From Rhabditophanes sp. KR3021 (taxonomy: Eukaryota; Nematoda; Chromadorea; Rhabditida; Alloionematidae), in assembly GCA_963281155.1 (NCBI GenBank), contig CAUJLY010000002.1:5704001-5768000 (forward strand): 64,000 nt of DNA. The letters are read 5' to 3'. Shown here in pieces: positions 42,942 to 55,106 of this stretch (position 1 is its first letter; each line of letters opens with the position of its first letter). The notes below the pieces were generated by a model. It was not told the origin of the DNA and made no database searches. It was given only the letters and a program-made list of their open reading frames with translations. Both the position numbers and the translations under genes were made by a program.

Positions 42942-43962
42942 ATGAAGAGTGTCATTGAACTTCCCGATGAAAATGAAATGAAAATGACGTTGAGGAAAAG
43001 TTCTAATAAATTAGCAAAAGATGTTACTTCATTCGAAGCTAATAGATTCAAAAGCTTGCATCTGAGAAGAATGGCACCGCAATATGAAGTCAAAGAACTA
43101 TACAACATCAATCCTACTTTATTTGTGGCTCTCGGTTTCTTCCCTCCATTCCTCGGAGCCGTATCAGCAATTGCAATGGCTTTAATTTTTCATTACGATC
43201 AAATTAGTAATTACAATTGGCAGTGTGGGGTAAGTTCATTTGTTGGGTGCCTAATTGTTAATTCATTTAAGAGAGCACGATTTCCTTCTATTTCGAGAAT
43301 TACCAATCTTCCGTTGGAAAGAATTCCATGGCAGTTGTTTATTTTATTTCATGTACCATTAAGAGTTGTTGAGTTGTGTGTGGGGCGTAAGTAATATCAT
43401 TTGTTAGTTAAATATGATTTTTAGATGTCAGATACAACCGATTAATGTCAATTCATTGCACATGGCCAAGATTTTACAATTTTAGTAGATGGTGTTATAC
43501 CATTTTTGGATTTGCTGAGGCCATCTTTTTGGTTATTGTTTCAGTTATTGGGGAAAGAGAAGATATCAGTGCGCACGTCATCTTCTTTTATGGAATGGGT
43601 TTGTGTGGATTTATCTTCTACATAGCCAACATCATCTGTCATTCCCAATCTCTGTGGTACCTTAATCCATACGGCAGAATAAGTTACTGGGTAAAAATAG
43701 TCTCCACCGCTATGTACTTTTTATCTATGCCGATATTATTCACAGCCTTCTTCTTGTACTGGAAAAAATGTATCACAGTCAGTAAGTTTAAATACATATG
43801 TAGTCATTTATTATATATTGTTTAGTGTATGATGTGTTTGCCTTAACAGAATATTGCGACTTTTTGTTAAATATTACTTATCATTGTTGCGCATTTTTTG
43901 ACATTAGACATAAGGTAGTGTTTAGTGTCAAAAACGTGAAACCAATCTCGAAACACATGTGA
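42942..43962 (+). CDS. PGAP2: PGAP2-like (Frag1/DRAM/Sfk1) GPI-anchor remodelling protein
   Basis: Exons 42942-43386, 43425-43781 and 43826-43962 give 312 aa with about five to six membrane segments. Recognisable are the first TM region after LYNINPTLFVALGFFPP, the conserved PRFYNFSRWCYTIFGFAE loop-helix, EDISAHVIFF and the last segment YDVFALTEYCDFLLNITYHCCAF, matching the PGAP2 C-terminal YTIFAxxEY region. PGAP2 works in the Golgi in fatty-acid remodelling of GPI anchors. Compared with human PGAP2 (about 250 aa in the main isoform) it has a longer cytosolic N-terminus. The ATG is 3 nt after an acceptor. Confidence 0.85.
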
Positions 43963-44730
43963 ATCTCAGTGGGGTGTTAAAGAAATATTTAGATGAACTG
44001 CATTTAATTTGTACTAATGTTATTATTATCGTGTGATCTTTTTGTCAACTATAATTAAAGTCGTATGCTTCATAATATTATAATATACGTGTTTGTATGT
44101 ATTTGTAAAAGAAAATATAAATCCCAAAAAACAATATCGAACTGATCAATCTTCATAACAACAAATAAACTTTCCATTTCACTATTGTTTATGATGTAGG
44201 CAAACCCATGTGGATATAATTGTAAATAAACGTTTAATTATTGTTAGTTAAAAACAAGTATATTTCACAAAATAATCTATTTAAAGTTTCCGGTATCGGA
44301 AAAATAAGTGTTTACAGATGGTTGTTAGAATGATTAATCGAAAAATTGTTTCTAAAATAATAAATTCGTCATTATATCCTCTTTATACTTTTAATTATAG
44401 TTCGATGTGATCGGATAAAGTTGATTTAATGCACAAAACCCATGAATTTGGAACCTTTAATTGGTTTAATTCGTCATTAATTATTGAATAAAGACTGTTT
44501 TTTATAAAACATTCGAATCCCGTTTGTTAGTTACCAACGAGAATGTTAAATTAACTCTGAATCAGCAGTGGAAATCTAGTTTGTGTACCAATCACAGAAC
44601 GTATCAATCCATGTTATGGAAGACATTATATTAGCACAATTATTCTTAACTGATTAATAAGTAGTAGTTAACAATTTTATTAATACATAATTTTATTAGC
44701 AAGGAATTTGATAGCAATCATTTAAATACA
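43963..44730. other. Intergenic stretch
   Basis: AT-rich between convergent genes; nothing identified beyond probable 3'UTRs. Confidence 0.5.
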
Positions 44731-46655
44731 CTAATAATATAACAATGCAAAATTAGAATTAGCAAAGGGTAGTTGAAGCTTGTATTTTGACCAAATTTCG
44801 GTCTTTTTATCAAAACTATAAATATCTTTTTGGTTCTTATCATTTGAATAACCTCCGAAAGCTAAAATTTCTTTTGCAAATTCAAATGTTTTATTGCCTC
44901 TATGGGCAACAGGCAATTCCAAAGTTGACCTCCATTTATTTGCCCTAACATCGTAAATATCACAGAAATTCTTGTCTAACCATTTTTTGTTGGAATGATA
45001 AATTCCTCCAGTATACAAGATATTGTTATCCAGCAAGCTAACGGCTGCATTTTGTCTTTTAATGGCAATTTCAGCTAAGGTCTCCCATGTTTTTACTCTT
45101 GCATCACATCTAATTAATTTATTATTAGTTAATTGAATTCTTATTACCTGTGAACGTTGCCATTATTAACAGAACCGGGTGTTATATACACCACATTATC
45201 AATCATTACTGATGAATGGCCGCACGAATTGACAGGTAATGGCTTCTTGGTAAACCAAGTCATTTTTTCAAAATCGTAGCTAGAACATTTATTAAGGAAG
45301 TAATAGAATGAATTAAGTTACCTTTGGACAATATTCGTACCTTCTTTGTCATTAATCCATCCACCAAAACTCCAAATTTGTTCATTTAATTTGATAGTTG
45401 AAAACCATGTTTTTATTTCGTCAATTTCGCTGTCCAATACCTCACTCTTTTTTGTCACCAAATCAAATCTTTAAAAAATTAAGTCAATAAATTAAATAGT
45501 AGCTTACGTTTCCATCTTTTTGCTCTGATACCCTCCAAAAACAATCAACTTATTGTCAAACAACTCAGCTGCCGCAGAATTTCTTTCAAACTTTAAATTG
45601 CCGAATTCCTCAATTTTCTTATCCTGAATATCGTAATTTAAGATGCAAGTTCCACCTTTGCAACTTCCGCCGACTATGTCATATAATAATCATTAATGAT
45701 GATAATGTAACATACCTAAGAAAATATTTTCAATGTCGTTGATCGATTTAACTGTCTTCTTAAGGTAGGTTGATTCGAGGAGATAGAAGGGAATTTCGGG
45801 AACAGCTTTAAGTTGTGGGTTTTCAATCAATTCGCTTTTTACAAACATCTTTGAAAGTCTAGTGAAGTCGAGTTTATGGAGAAGTTCCTTCCAGAAAACT
45901 TTTCTTTCAGTAAAGTCGTATTCTACCCACCTATAAATTTATATGTCAAAGTTCAATACTCGATTTTTACCTGTTAAAGACACGACAAATCTGTTTCTGA
46001 TTATTCTGCTTGATAAAATCAACATCAAATATCTCCAACAAAGTATTATAATCAGCAGCCTCAAAGGCCCTAGCATCATATAGTTTCTAACAAAAAATAG
46101 TCAGCTTCTCAATAAAGAAAGGACTTACAGTAAAATTAACTTTAATCAACGCTTTTAATTGAGGATGAAAGTCAGAAAAATTCTGCTTATCACATTTTTC
46201 AAGGAACTTTACATGATGATTTACAGATTCCTCTTTATTAAGCCATTTAATGATCAATTGCTGTAGTGATAAAATGATTAGCACGGAACGACCAATAGCA
46301 ACTACAAACTTACTTTCATATCTTCGCACTTAAATTCATGATAAGAGTTCAATAGTTGGTAAAGGTTGTTTTCTTCAATTTTGAAGCTCTCGTAGTTGAA
46401 GACGTAGCCGAGGTAGGTGTTGACGTCCTCCAAGGTTAGCTTTGGACATTGGTATGATTCTAAAAATAGAGTAATACCCATCAAACATATATTAAATTTA
46501 CCTGAAGTTGGATCTTTCAAAAAGTAGTCCCGAAAATAATCATTGTGTCCAAACAAGACAACTTTCGAAGTCTCAACGACCCCATCCTTGCATTTGATTT
46601 TAAAATCGGAAAACATATTATTTGGAAATAGCAATGGAAAATTGTTGAAGATCAT
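44731..46655 (-). CDS. BTB-BACK-Kelch protein (Kelch-like family, divergent)
   Basis: Nine exons: 46655-46502, 46459-46314, 46260-46129, 46086-45971, 45930-45716, 45673-45508, 45468-45322, 45279-45148, 45109-44731. All phases match; 528 aa. An N-terminal BTB fold (MFSDFKIKCKDGVVETSKVVL) is followed by a BACK-like helical region (about 100-240) and Kelch-type repeats to the end (VGGSCKGGTCILNYD, VFGGYQSKK, SFGGWINDKEG, YTGGIYHSNKKW, AFGGYSNDKNQ) with the usual GG and spaced Trp/Tyr. Kelch-like proteins usually present substrates to CUL3 ligases. The sequence is divergent and I cannot assign a specific orthologue. Confidence 0.85.
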
Positions 46656-47534
46656 TATTAAAAGTGAAGTTGACTACAATCCTAATAATATGAAAAGCAT
46701 TTCTTTAAATAAGGCCTTTACAATAGTTTTATGATATATTTAACAACTATTATGTTTAAATTTAATGTACATTGATAAGTGAAGTCATAAATTTCTTGAT
46801 TTCTGATTGCGTTATATTTAGACTATGGGTCTTTTATTAAATGGGCTATGATAAGTTGTCAAAAAATCAAAATATGGTTAAATAAATTTTTAAGACCATT
46901 CATAATTGTTGATGTGAATGGACGGTGATAATGATAACATTATTTTATGACTTCATTGAATTGTTTTGACGTGTAATGGTTACATGTTGAATATTGCAAC
47001 ATTCTATTAACTACCATTTGCATTCTCTTAGGATGGTGTCATGAATTTTATGACTTTAATTGGGTACATTCTTTGATAAGTATTGTACTTATTTTTGTGG
47101 AAGAATCAAAGAAAGTTATTCAGCAGTTTTTTATAAAAGAAATCCGTATAAAGTATTGGATAGTTCCATGTATAATAACAATATAGTATTATTGCTCAAA
47201 CAGACTATTTGTATGTAGGATTATTGTATTGTACTTGTTTAGCCAATCTTACACAAATTTATGAGACTACGAAAATAATATATGCAGTTATTCTACTTTG
47301 TATGACTTTTGAAGAAGCCCAAGGGTTTATAGAAAAAATATTGCAAGCAGTGTTTTTCAATCAACAACACCTAGAAGCTGTCATTTCCTTCAAACTCACA
47401 TGAACAATTTCCAACTTCCATTCATTTTAATTGCCAATAATCTTATAGAGAAACTTTTGGTAGACCGCACCTTCAATCATCATTATCAATTTCACGAAAA
47501 AGTAATCACATTTTTGTCCTTTAAACCCTAAAAA
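46656..47534. other. Intergenic stretch
   Basis: AT-rich between the divergent BTB-Kelch and mL64 genes; an open + frame at 47209-47403 has no recognisable features. Confidence 0.5.
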
Positions 47535-48221
47535 ATGGTATTGACACTGAAGTTATCTAAACAACTTATTTCAAATAAACTATTCACCAGATTAAGCTCA
47601 AGTGCCGTTAAATGTGACACAGATAGACCAGCAAAAACTACCATACGCACAAGGTACTTGTCAAATTATATTTACCATCATTCTTATTTTAGTTTAAATG
47701 AACGTCACCAAAATATAGCTGAGGGAAAAATCAATCCTATATCTTATGACTGGGAAAAGAGTGTTTCACAGCAAAGAGAACGATTTGGCATTTATGGCTT
47801 GAAGTCAGGAGTTGATATGGGAAAATTATGGCCTACCATTGAAGAAATTGATGACTTGGTTGGTTGCCGTTTATATACCCCATTTGACGAAGCTATGAAA
47901 TTAGCGAAAGAGGAAAGTGAGGCTAATCAGAAGGCTAGGGAATCCAAGTTGAAAAAGTTCAGTGACGCAGAAGCTAAATATGCTCATACTTTAGCTAAAT
48001 TTGAGCAATCTCAAATAAAGGAGGTAGCTGAAAAGGATGAGAAGGACAAAGGCATGGAGAAACGAATTAGAGAAATTCAAGAATATTTCGGATACTGGAT
48101 TGATCCTAAAGATCCTCGATTCGAAGTTATGTTAAAGCAAAAAGAAGCTGAGGAAAAGAAGGCTGAAAAGATGGCTAAACGAGAAGCAACTCAAAAAAGA
48201 AAAGTTGCTAGTGCCCTTTAG
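47535..48221 (+). CDS. GADD45GIP1: Mitochondrial large-subunit ribosomal protein mL64 (GADD45GIP1/CRIF1)
   Basis: Intronless, 228 aa. The N-terminus is basic and Ser/Leu-rich, as expected for mitochondrial import (MVLTLKLSKQLISNKLFTRL). The family blocks RERFGIYGLKSGVDMGKLWPTIEEIDDL and GYWIDPKDPRFEVMLKQKEAEEKKA are present, joined by the long charged helix of this family. In the mitoribosome mL64 lies near the polypeptide exit tunnel. The ATE1 start is 139 nt downstream on the same strand, an operon-like spacing. Confidence 0.85.
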   Translation: MVLTLKLSKQLISNKLFTRLSSSAVKCDTDRPAKTTIRTRYLSNYIYHHSYFSLNERHQNIAEGKINPISYDWEKSVSQQRERFGIYGLKSGVDMGKLWPTIEEIDDLVGCRLYTPFDEAMKLAKEESEANQKARESKLKKFSDAEAKYAHTLAKFEQSQIKEVAEKDEKDKGMEKRIREIQEYFGYWIDPKDPRFEVMLKQKEAEEKKAEKMAKREATQKRKVASAL

Positions 48222-48360
48222 AAGTTATATAGTTGTTTAAAAGTGTTGTTGTAGATTTAATTAAATCGTTAATAATTCGGCTCTTATTCATTGCGAGGTT
48301 TTTACCTTCATTATCTGCTATACATTTGTTTAACTAATAACCAATACTCTAGATTGCCAA

Positions 48361-51189
48361 ATGAATTCCGTTTTGCTTTCCTACAGTTACTCCGAGCAAG
48401 ACCATGATAGATGCGGATATTGCAAAACAACTCGAGTTCGGAAACGTCAAATAGGCAAGTTATTACTTTTCTTTTTTCTTTTTTTTCTTTTTTAGCAGTC
48501 CAGTTATCATGTCGCTTATTACTAAATTTTTACAGGTGTAAATTGTGCCAAATGTTTTCCACTTGCGTTTGAAAAGTTTCTTGAACGAGGTTGGGGCAGG
48601 TATCTTAAAAAAAATATTTCTTAAAGATTATACAAATAAGTTTAGAAATACATATGAGGCATACAGTTAAAAGGGAATAGATTTAGAAGATTCGTGTAAT
48701 TGTTTAAGAGCTATTTAACTAATTTGGTTGACTATTCAAAGATTCTTATGATACATCATTGTGTTTGACTGGCCTGAAGCATCAACATAGTCGACGACTT
48801 CTGCAGCTTAAGAACAGTAGCATATTCAATTCCCAGTGCTTTACTGATCTGCAGATAATCGAGATAAACAGCTATAATCTTCCCATTATTTTGCCAAATT
48901 ACATTTACTTTCCTTAGGATTTAAAGTGAGTCCTTTTAACAATTTCGCAGTATATTGAGTGCGATAGTTACATAATCTGTCTTTCGATTGACCTAAAACA
49001 CCAACGTAGAAAATTAGGTTGAGAACGTCTTTAAAAGTCAAGTCCTTATAATTTACACCTTCTGCAATCTTCTTCTTGTTCATCAGATTTGATTTGCATC
49101 TCGTTGCAAGTCCTTTTTCCGCAGATAGGACAAATGTGTGTATAATTAATGTTAGCCATAACGTTTTGCCTTCTGTGATCCAAAATAGTAGTGACCATGT
49201 CAGAGAAATCTTTGTTAGTTACTAGCTCATGAAGAAGTTTGGCTTTTAATTTAACACCACTTTTCATGGTTTTGTACGTTCGTGTTGAACCCTTTTCTGA
49301 TACTTAGTACCCTCAGTAACCCAGTGAGATTCTAATATTTATTGTATTTCTCAATTGTAATCTTGAACTCCTCTTCAGCACAGGCATTTCTTTTTGCTTC
49401 ACCATTTGAGAGTTTGGAAATTTGTGGCCTCAATAAAGTTACTCACTTAAACATTTTGATACTATTAAATTGATTATAAACTACCTTGATTCTGTTCTTG
49501 ATGGGTCTCTTCATAGGCTTCCTTCAATCAGCCAATCTTTTTTGAACGATCGTACGAATCCTCTCTAGCACGCTTGATTTTAAGTTAGCAATCAAATTAT
49601 CAGGATGTAATTAAAATGCCTCTACACTTTTTAACTAGACGCTTCTTTCTAAATATTCTTCGAGACATTACGCAAAATTATAAAAGATTTTTAAAAAATA
49701 AATAAAATATTCAATTTTATCTAATCATTTATTCAATATTATGTATCCAGGTAAGAAAAGTCACAATTTAAAAAGTATTAATTAGTAGTTAAAGCGATGT
49801 GGTAATTATTCCATATTTTACCTAATAACTTATCTTTGCTATTTTAGTGGGGGCCTCCGCATACAATTTTACTCCACAAGTATACAATGTATTTTTGGAT
49901 CACGGATGGCGTCGGTAAAAAATTGATACGGGAAGGGAAAAGAGTTTAATTTTTTGGTTTTTAGTTCGGGGAGATATCTGTATAAGCCACTTATGAGTGC
50001 TACATGTTGCCCGCAATATACTATTAGATTGAATGTGGATGATTTTAAGATTTCTAAAAGCCAGAAGAAGGTTCTTTCTAACTTTTTACGGTATTTGCAA
50101 ACTGGACAAAAGCCTAATAGGTTTAGTAATCTGGAGAATGTTGAAGCATCTCAGGAACCTAATAATCCTATCAATAAACATGTATATAAAGTCCAAAAAG
50201 AAATAACCAAGAAAGGTGATAACTCTCAAAAGAAAAAACAGATACGCAAACAAAGAAAATTGGATAAGCTAACTAACCAAGGAATTAACATCTATGAATA
50301 CCAACAGCAAAGAATCCAAAAAGAAAAGAACCGCGAAAAGACATTTGAAAGTTTACTGAATGATATACTTACTCATACTAAAATTAATGAAAATGGACAT
50401 AATCTAAGAATGCAAATTGTCAAAAAGAACACCGACGAATTTAATCAGTCTAAGGAGGAGAGCTACAAGCTTTTTGAATCTTACCAAAGAACTATTCATA
50501 ACGACAAAGTCCTTGATGTGTCCGGCTGGAATAATTTTCTTGTTGACTCCCCAATACAACACGACAAGATTCATACAAATGTTCCATCCTTTGCGGAGAT
50601 TACTGAATACGGAGCTTATCATCAGCAATATTACTTGGATGAGAAACTTGTTGCTGTTGGAGTAATAGATATATTACCCAATTTATTCTCTGCCAAATAT
50701 TTCTACTACGACACTAGCCATGCCTTCCTCAATATGGGTGTATTTAGTGCATTAAATGAAATTTACACCGTTCAGAAATTTCACAAAGTACTTCCTAATC
50801 TTAAATATTACTACATGGGATATTATATCTACACTTGCCCAAAGATGAGATACAAGGAAAAATACGCTCCTTCAGAGCTTCTTTGTGACGAAACCCTAAA
50901 ATGGATGCACTGCAGTGAAGCCATACCAAAGATAGAAGCCAACCAAGGAAAATACACAGCCTTTTACGAAAGAACAGAAGAACGGCCCCACATTGACCTT
51001 AATCAGCTATCATTCAACTACCTTTCAAATTATCACCTGTCATCTATTACCTGGGAATATCTTCCACAACATCCTAATTATTACAGAATTAACTCAGATG
51101 AATTCAAAGAAGCCCTGCAAGAGTTTGTAAACCTCATAGGAGAAATCGCCTACACCATCAAAATTCATCTTGCTCAATTGTCTGATTAA
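48361..51189 (+). CDS. ATE1: Arginyl-tRNA--protein transferase ATE1, with two alternative second exons
   Basis: Exon 1 is 48361-48454 (CGYCK metal-binding Cys pair, GC donor ATAG|GCAAGT). Exon 2 is either 48536-48599 (2a) or 49848-49914 (2b). Exon 3 is 49965-51189. Both choices keep frame; with 2b the protein is 461 aa and reads VYNVFLDHGWRRSGRYLYKPLM, the conserved ATE1 sequence. Further family marks are TCCPQYTIR (second Cys pair), SKSQKKVLSNFL, SFAEITEYGAYHQQYYLDEKL and the ATE_C region YYMGYYIYTCPKMRYKEKYAPSELL. ATE1 adds Arg to acidic or oxidised-Cys N-termini in the N-degron pathway. Exon 2a encodes GVNCAKCFP...FLERGWG, adding a CxxC and lacking the RR. The start is 9 nt after an acceptor (ctctag). 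Confidence 0.9.
48600..49847 (-). pseudogene. Degenerate minus-strand ORFs between ATE1 exons 2a and 2b
   Basis: On the minus strand, 49267-49046 encodes 73 aa with a possible zinc ribbon (THICPICGK ... CRRC), and the overlapping frame 49083-48886 encodes 65 aa (YRTQYTAKLLKGLTLNPKE). Further upstream, 49670-49490 reads SRRIFRKKRLVKKC and then, past several stops, KRAREDSYDRSKKIG. The fragments look protein-like but are interrupted, and I found no splice scheme joining them. Possibly an eroded gene or retrocopy; the family is not recognised. Confidence 0.35.
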
Positions 51190-51618
51190 TTACATTCTTT
51201 TAAATTATTAAGGTGAACAATAAATTTGATTATTTTCTTCACTTGATTATTCCAAACTAGATACGTGTTCAAATTAATTTGACACATTTTAAAGCAACCA
51301 TTGCAAACGCAATTAAATTTGCATTAGCTTTTTTTGGTCGTAATAATAAGTATGTTTGTGTTGTATACTAGTGTTATCGTCCTTTTATCGTCAAACTAGA
51401 GATATATACCACCCTCGAACTAGTTTCCACATCCAACAAATTTAGTTTCCACTCAAGATGATGTTGTCTTCGAAGTTTGCAGAGGCGAGCTGACGTGTAT
51501 TAATTTACCTGTCCAACCTTATCAGTGGTCTATTTGTAGTATTAATTTTTATATTCCGATTATTAATCTATCGTTTTCTTTGTTTTAAATTATTAAATAA
51601 TAGATGTCTTTTTTAGAT
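51190..51618. other. Spacer between ATE1 and LMAN1
   Basis: Nothing identified until the acceptor-like tcttttttag directly before the LMAN1 start. Confidence 0.5.
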
Positions 51619-54290
51619 ATGAAGTGTCTCTTACTAATCACTATTTTACTTCCGGCTTTACTAGCTCAAGCACCTAATTTAAAAAAATTCGAATATAAAC
51701 ATTCCTTTAGGGCTCCAAATTTGGCTCAACGTAAGTTTAAAACATTATAACCAAAAATTGGGTTTCACGTACAATCAACACTGATCTTTAAAAAACTAAT
51801 AATTAATTAAAGTATTTAACTCATATCCATAAACCTCATCAAAAGATGTTGCACAAAAAACACAATAGTAGGCACGAGGATTTTATTCAACAAAAGTATT
51901 AATCAAAAAAAATGTAGGCATAACTTTAAATCGCGAAGTTAATCCAAAAATGTCATTCATTTCTTAAGTGTGATTAGAGCTAAATTACTTTACTTTCAAC
52001 TATAGTGACAATATTGAATGATGTCATCCTTGTATTCTGGCATAGTCTGGAAATATAAGTGATATCAACGTTAATTAACTGATAGAAATACAAAAATTTT
52101 ATAGAAACATAATGTTGACCCAACAAAAATATTTAATAATCATTATTTTTTCTATATAATTAAGAAGGTTAATTGTAATGATCAATGGAATGAGGTAACA
52201 ATAAAATAACGGGTGCAAATAAATGAAGTAAAAATGATTAAATAATCATACACTGCTTTGTTAAGAGCACAGCAAAAATTAGATTTCGTAAAAGGAAAGA
52301 TTGGTGCGTAGATTCACATCTTTTGTTTTTGTGTGAAATTGTAATTGAAAATTGGTATCTTAGTATTTTCCGAGAGTATTGAGTCATAGAACAAATTTTT
52401 ACACTAGGTAATAATAATTTATTAAGATTACAATTACCAATTTCCTCCTTACACGGAAACAAAAGTCCCGCGTTTCCGCAATTACCTACAAACGTGCTAA
52501 AATAATTGTGCATTGAGCTATGCAGAACATTAAAATTTATCAGGACCTCATTTGAAGTGACAGTAACATCACTCATGATTACTATCAACTAAGATTTTAA
52601 AAAATGATAATGATCACATTTAAAATTTAGAAAATAAAAGGTCATGAAATTTTATGAATGCTTTATTTTTTTTACTTTTAAGACTGTTCTTTTGTACGGC
52701 AATTCTAATCTAAGTTATGGTGTCAACAAATGCTTGGTCAATAATCATTTAGGTGGTGGTGTTTGTTAAATTACAAATATTTGAGCCCGCCACAGCGCTA
52801 TAAAAATGTGCACTAGAGTACATCAAACATTTGAGTCTACAACAAATTAACTGTCATATATTTAGAATCACACGATGGAAACACACCGGCACGAATCCCT
52901 TTCTGGGAAATTACTGGAGATGCCATAGCCTCTAGTGATCAACTAAGACTAGCCCCTTCCATCAAATCCAGAAGAGGAATTGCCTGGAACAAGAAACCCT
53001 TTAGTTCTTCTGAATTCTTTGAAGTCGAAATTGCTTTGAAAGTTACTGGACAGAGAGTTGGTGCTGATGGGTTAGCTATCTGGTATACTACTCAACAAGG
53101 AACTCTTGGGCCAGTTTATGGAGCTAATGACCAATGGAATGGACTGGGAATTTTCCTCGATTCGTATGAAAATAAAGTCAACACAGGGAATGGTAAGTTA
53201 AACACAAAAAGGATTATGAGATAATTAACTTTCAGCCAAATCCGGTCATCCTTACATTTCTGCCATGATCAACGATGGAACCAGAATATACGACCACGCC
53301 ACTGATGGAGCTGCCCAAATTCTAGCTGGTTGCCAAAGAGACTACAGAAATAAGCCTTATCCAGTAAAACTTAAGATTGAATACTACAACAACTTGCTGA
53401 CAGTTCATGTTTCTGACGGAAATTCACAACAGCCTCGTTACGAGCCTTGCATCCGTGTCGAACATGTCTTCTTACCTAAGAATGGTTTCTTCGGAATATC
53501 TGCCACAACTGGAGGCCTTGCTGATGATCATGACGTTATGGAATTCTCCACTTTCTCACTTCACACTAATGCTCCCCACGTTACTCACGACATCCCGCAA
53601 GTTGAAAAAGACAAGTACGATGATGAATTCGAAAAGCAGCGCAAACAATTCGAGGAAGAAAGATCTAAATTCAAGGTTGAACATCCTGAAAGAGCCAAAA
53701 CTGACGAGGAAGACGACATGGCCAAATATTACGAAGACCCCAATACCAAAGAATTAAGATTAATCTTCGAATCTCAAAATGATATTTACAAAATCATGCA
53801 AACTATCGAGGGCAAGCTGAAGGAGATTCAAAATACTCAAGGAGTCCACAGCAATATGTTCCAACAAGTCAGTGCAGGCGGGCATGCTCAACCTGTAGCA
53901 GGAAATGCTCCAATCAGTGCTGGAAGTTTCCAACAGCATGAAAAGACTGAAGTGATGCAAAATGTCAGAGACCTAGTCAATTCTATCAGAGACATGAAGA
54001 CTTATGTCAATGAAATTTACACCAAGACATTCAATTTGGATAATGCTCTAAAGAACACAAATAGCGGTGCCGCAAATGCCAATCTCCAACAATCTCTGAA
54101 TACACTTCAAACGGAAATCGCTGCCATTCGTCAAAATCAAATAAATTCAGCTCATGCTCAAACAGACCCATCTTCATGCCCAACTTGTCTAGGAGCTACT
54201 TTCTTCCTCATAATCATCACCGTCCAATCAGCCGGAATTTTTGTGTTTGTTTTTGTTAGATCGCGGGAAACAAAAGCTAAATTTTATTAA
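51619..54290 (+). CDS. LMAN1: L-type lectin cargo receptor LMAN1 / ERGIC-53
   Basis: Exons 51619-51730, 52866-53192 and 53236-54290 give 497 aa (human 510). Signal peptide MKCLLLITILLPALLAQA, leguminous-lectin domain (residues about 30-260: HSFRAPNL, FWEITGDAIAS, VGADGLAIWYT, GLGIFLDSYEN, FGISATTGGLADDHDV), coiled-coil stalk, one membrane span near the C-terminus and a short tail ending RSRETKAKFY. That ending is comparable to the KKFF trafficking signal but without the dilysine. It carries glycoproteins from ER to ERGIC. An in-frame ATG at 51604 is possible, but an acceptor between the two favours 51619. Intron 1 is long (1,135 nt) with a TATA-like box at 52799. Confidence 0.93.
52799..52806 (+). 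promoter_or_regulatory. Orphan TATA-like box in LMAN1 intron 1
   Basis: TATAAAAA, 60 nt before LMAN1 exon 2. It could be an internal promoter giving a transcript without the signal peptide exon, or chance in AT-rich DNA. Confidence 0.25.
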
Positions 54291-54560
54291 TTAAATTTCA
54301 TATTTTTTATTAAAGTTATCCATGAAGTGTTTATGTCTTTCTTGAAGGTTAAAAGTTGTTTATCAAACTTTGACTGACAAGAAAGTTAATGTTGATGTAT
54401 ATGTATTGAAATAAAAGATAAAATTTAAAATTGTTTATTTCGATCGAGCTTTAAAAATATAATACTAAATTAGATGTAAATGCTTTTATTTTATAAACAT
54501 TGCATGATAGATATTTTAAAAATAATTAATGAGAAAAGCAAATATCTATAAATAGCCCTT

Positions 54561-55106
54561 TTATTTGTCCTTTTTGGCGGAGATGGATTGCTTTTTCTGG
54601 TTTCCTCGTATTCGGGAACGAGACCGACGTTTTCTGAGTAGTTTCAAACGGTGTTCTTCGGCATCTCTGGTAGCAGGGTCCATCTCTCTTTTGCTGAGGG
54701 CAATATCACTGTCGAAGACGGATGTTGCACTTTCGCTTTCAGGTGTATTTTGAAGAGAAAAGGCCTTTACCAACTTGGCTACCTTAGTTGGAGTTAACGA
54801 AGCATGCTTGTTTGAAGTTGAATTGGCTGTCTCTGCACTATTCGAAGTCATTTGGCGAGAAACCGATGGCGTCTGTGAAACAGTATTCTTTCCACTTCTC
54901 TTCTTAAGCCTAAGAGTATTAGCAATAGTTACCGATGTCGTTGAATCTACCCCATTTCCAACCGTCTTGTATTGTGCAGACGAAGGAATTGAAACTCCAG
55001 ATTTCTTCTTCGATGCTTCTCCTTCAATTATAGCTTCTTTGTGGAAAATTTGTATATACAAGAATACGAAAATCATAGTCATGACAACAACAAAAATAAT
55101 CATCAT
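54561..55106 (-). CDS. Small single-pass membrane protein, unknown
   Basis: Intronless, 181 aa. A hydrophobic N-terminal anchor (MMIIFVVVMTMIFVFLYIQIF) is followed by a hydrophilic Ser/Thr/Lys-rich region, an acidic-basic stretch and the highly basic tail RLKLLRKRRSRSRIRG, with K-rich end. Predicted type III/II membrane protein with a basic cytosolic or nucleoplasmic tail. No family recognised. The ATG lies 9 nt after gtaattag, so it behaves like the other acceptor-fronted genes. 3' end about 270 nt from LMAN1, convergent. Confidence 0.65.
   Translation of the reverse strand: MMIIFVVVMTMIFVFLYIQIFHKEAIIEGEASKKKSGVSIPSSAQYKTVGNGVDSTTSVTIANTLRLKKRSGKNTVSQTPSVSRQMTSNSAETANSTSNKHASLTPTKVAKLVKAFSLQNTPESESATSVFDSDIALSKREMDPATRDAEEHRLKLLRKRRSRSRIRGNQKKQSISAKKDK

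Noticed and set aside
52238..52588. 116-codon minus ORF in LMAN1 intron 1
   Set aside because: AT-driven composition, no recognisable domain and no splice or promoter support.
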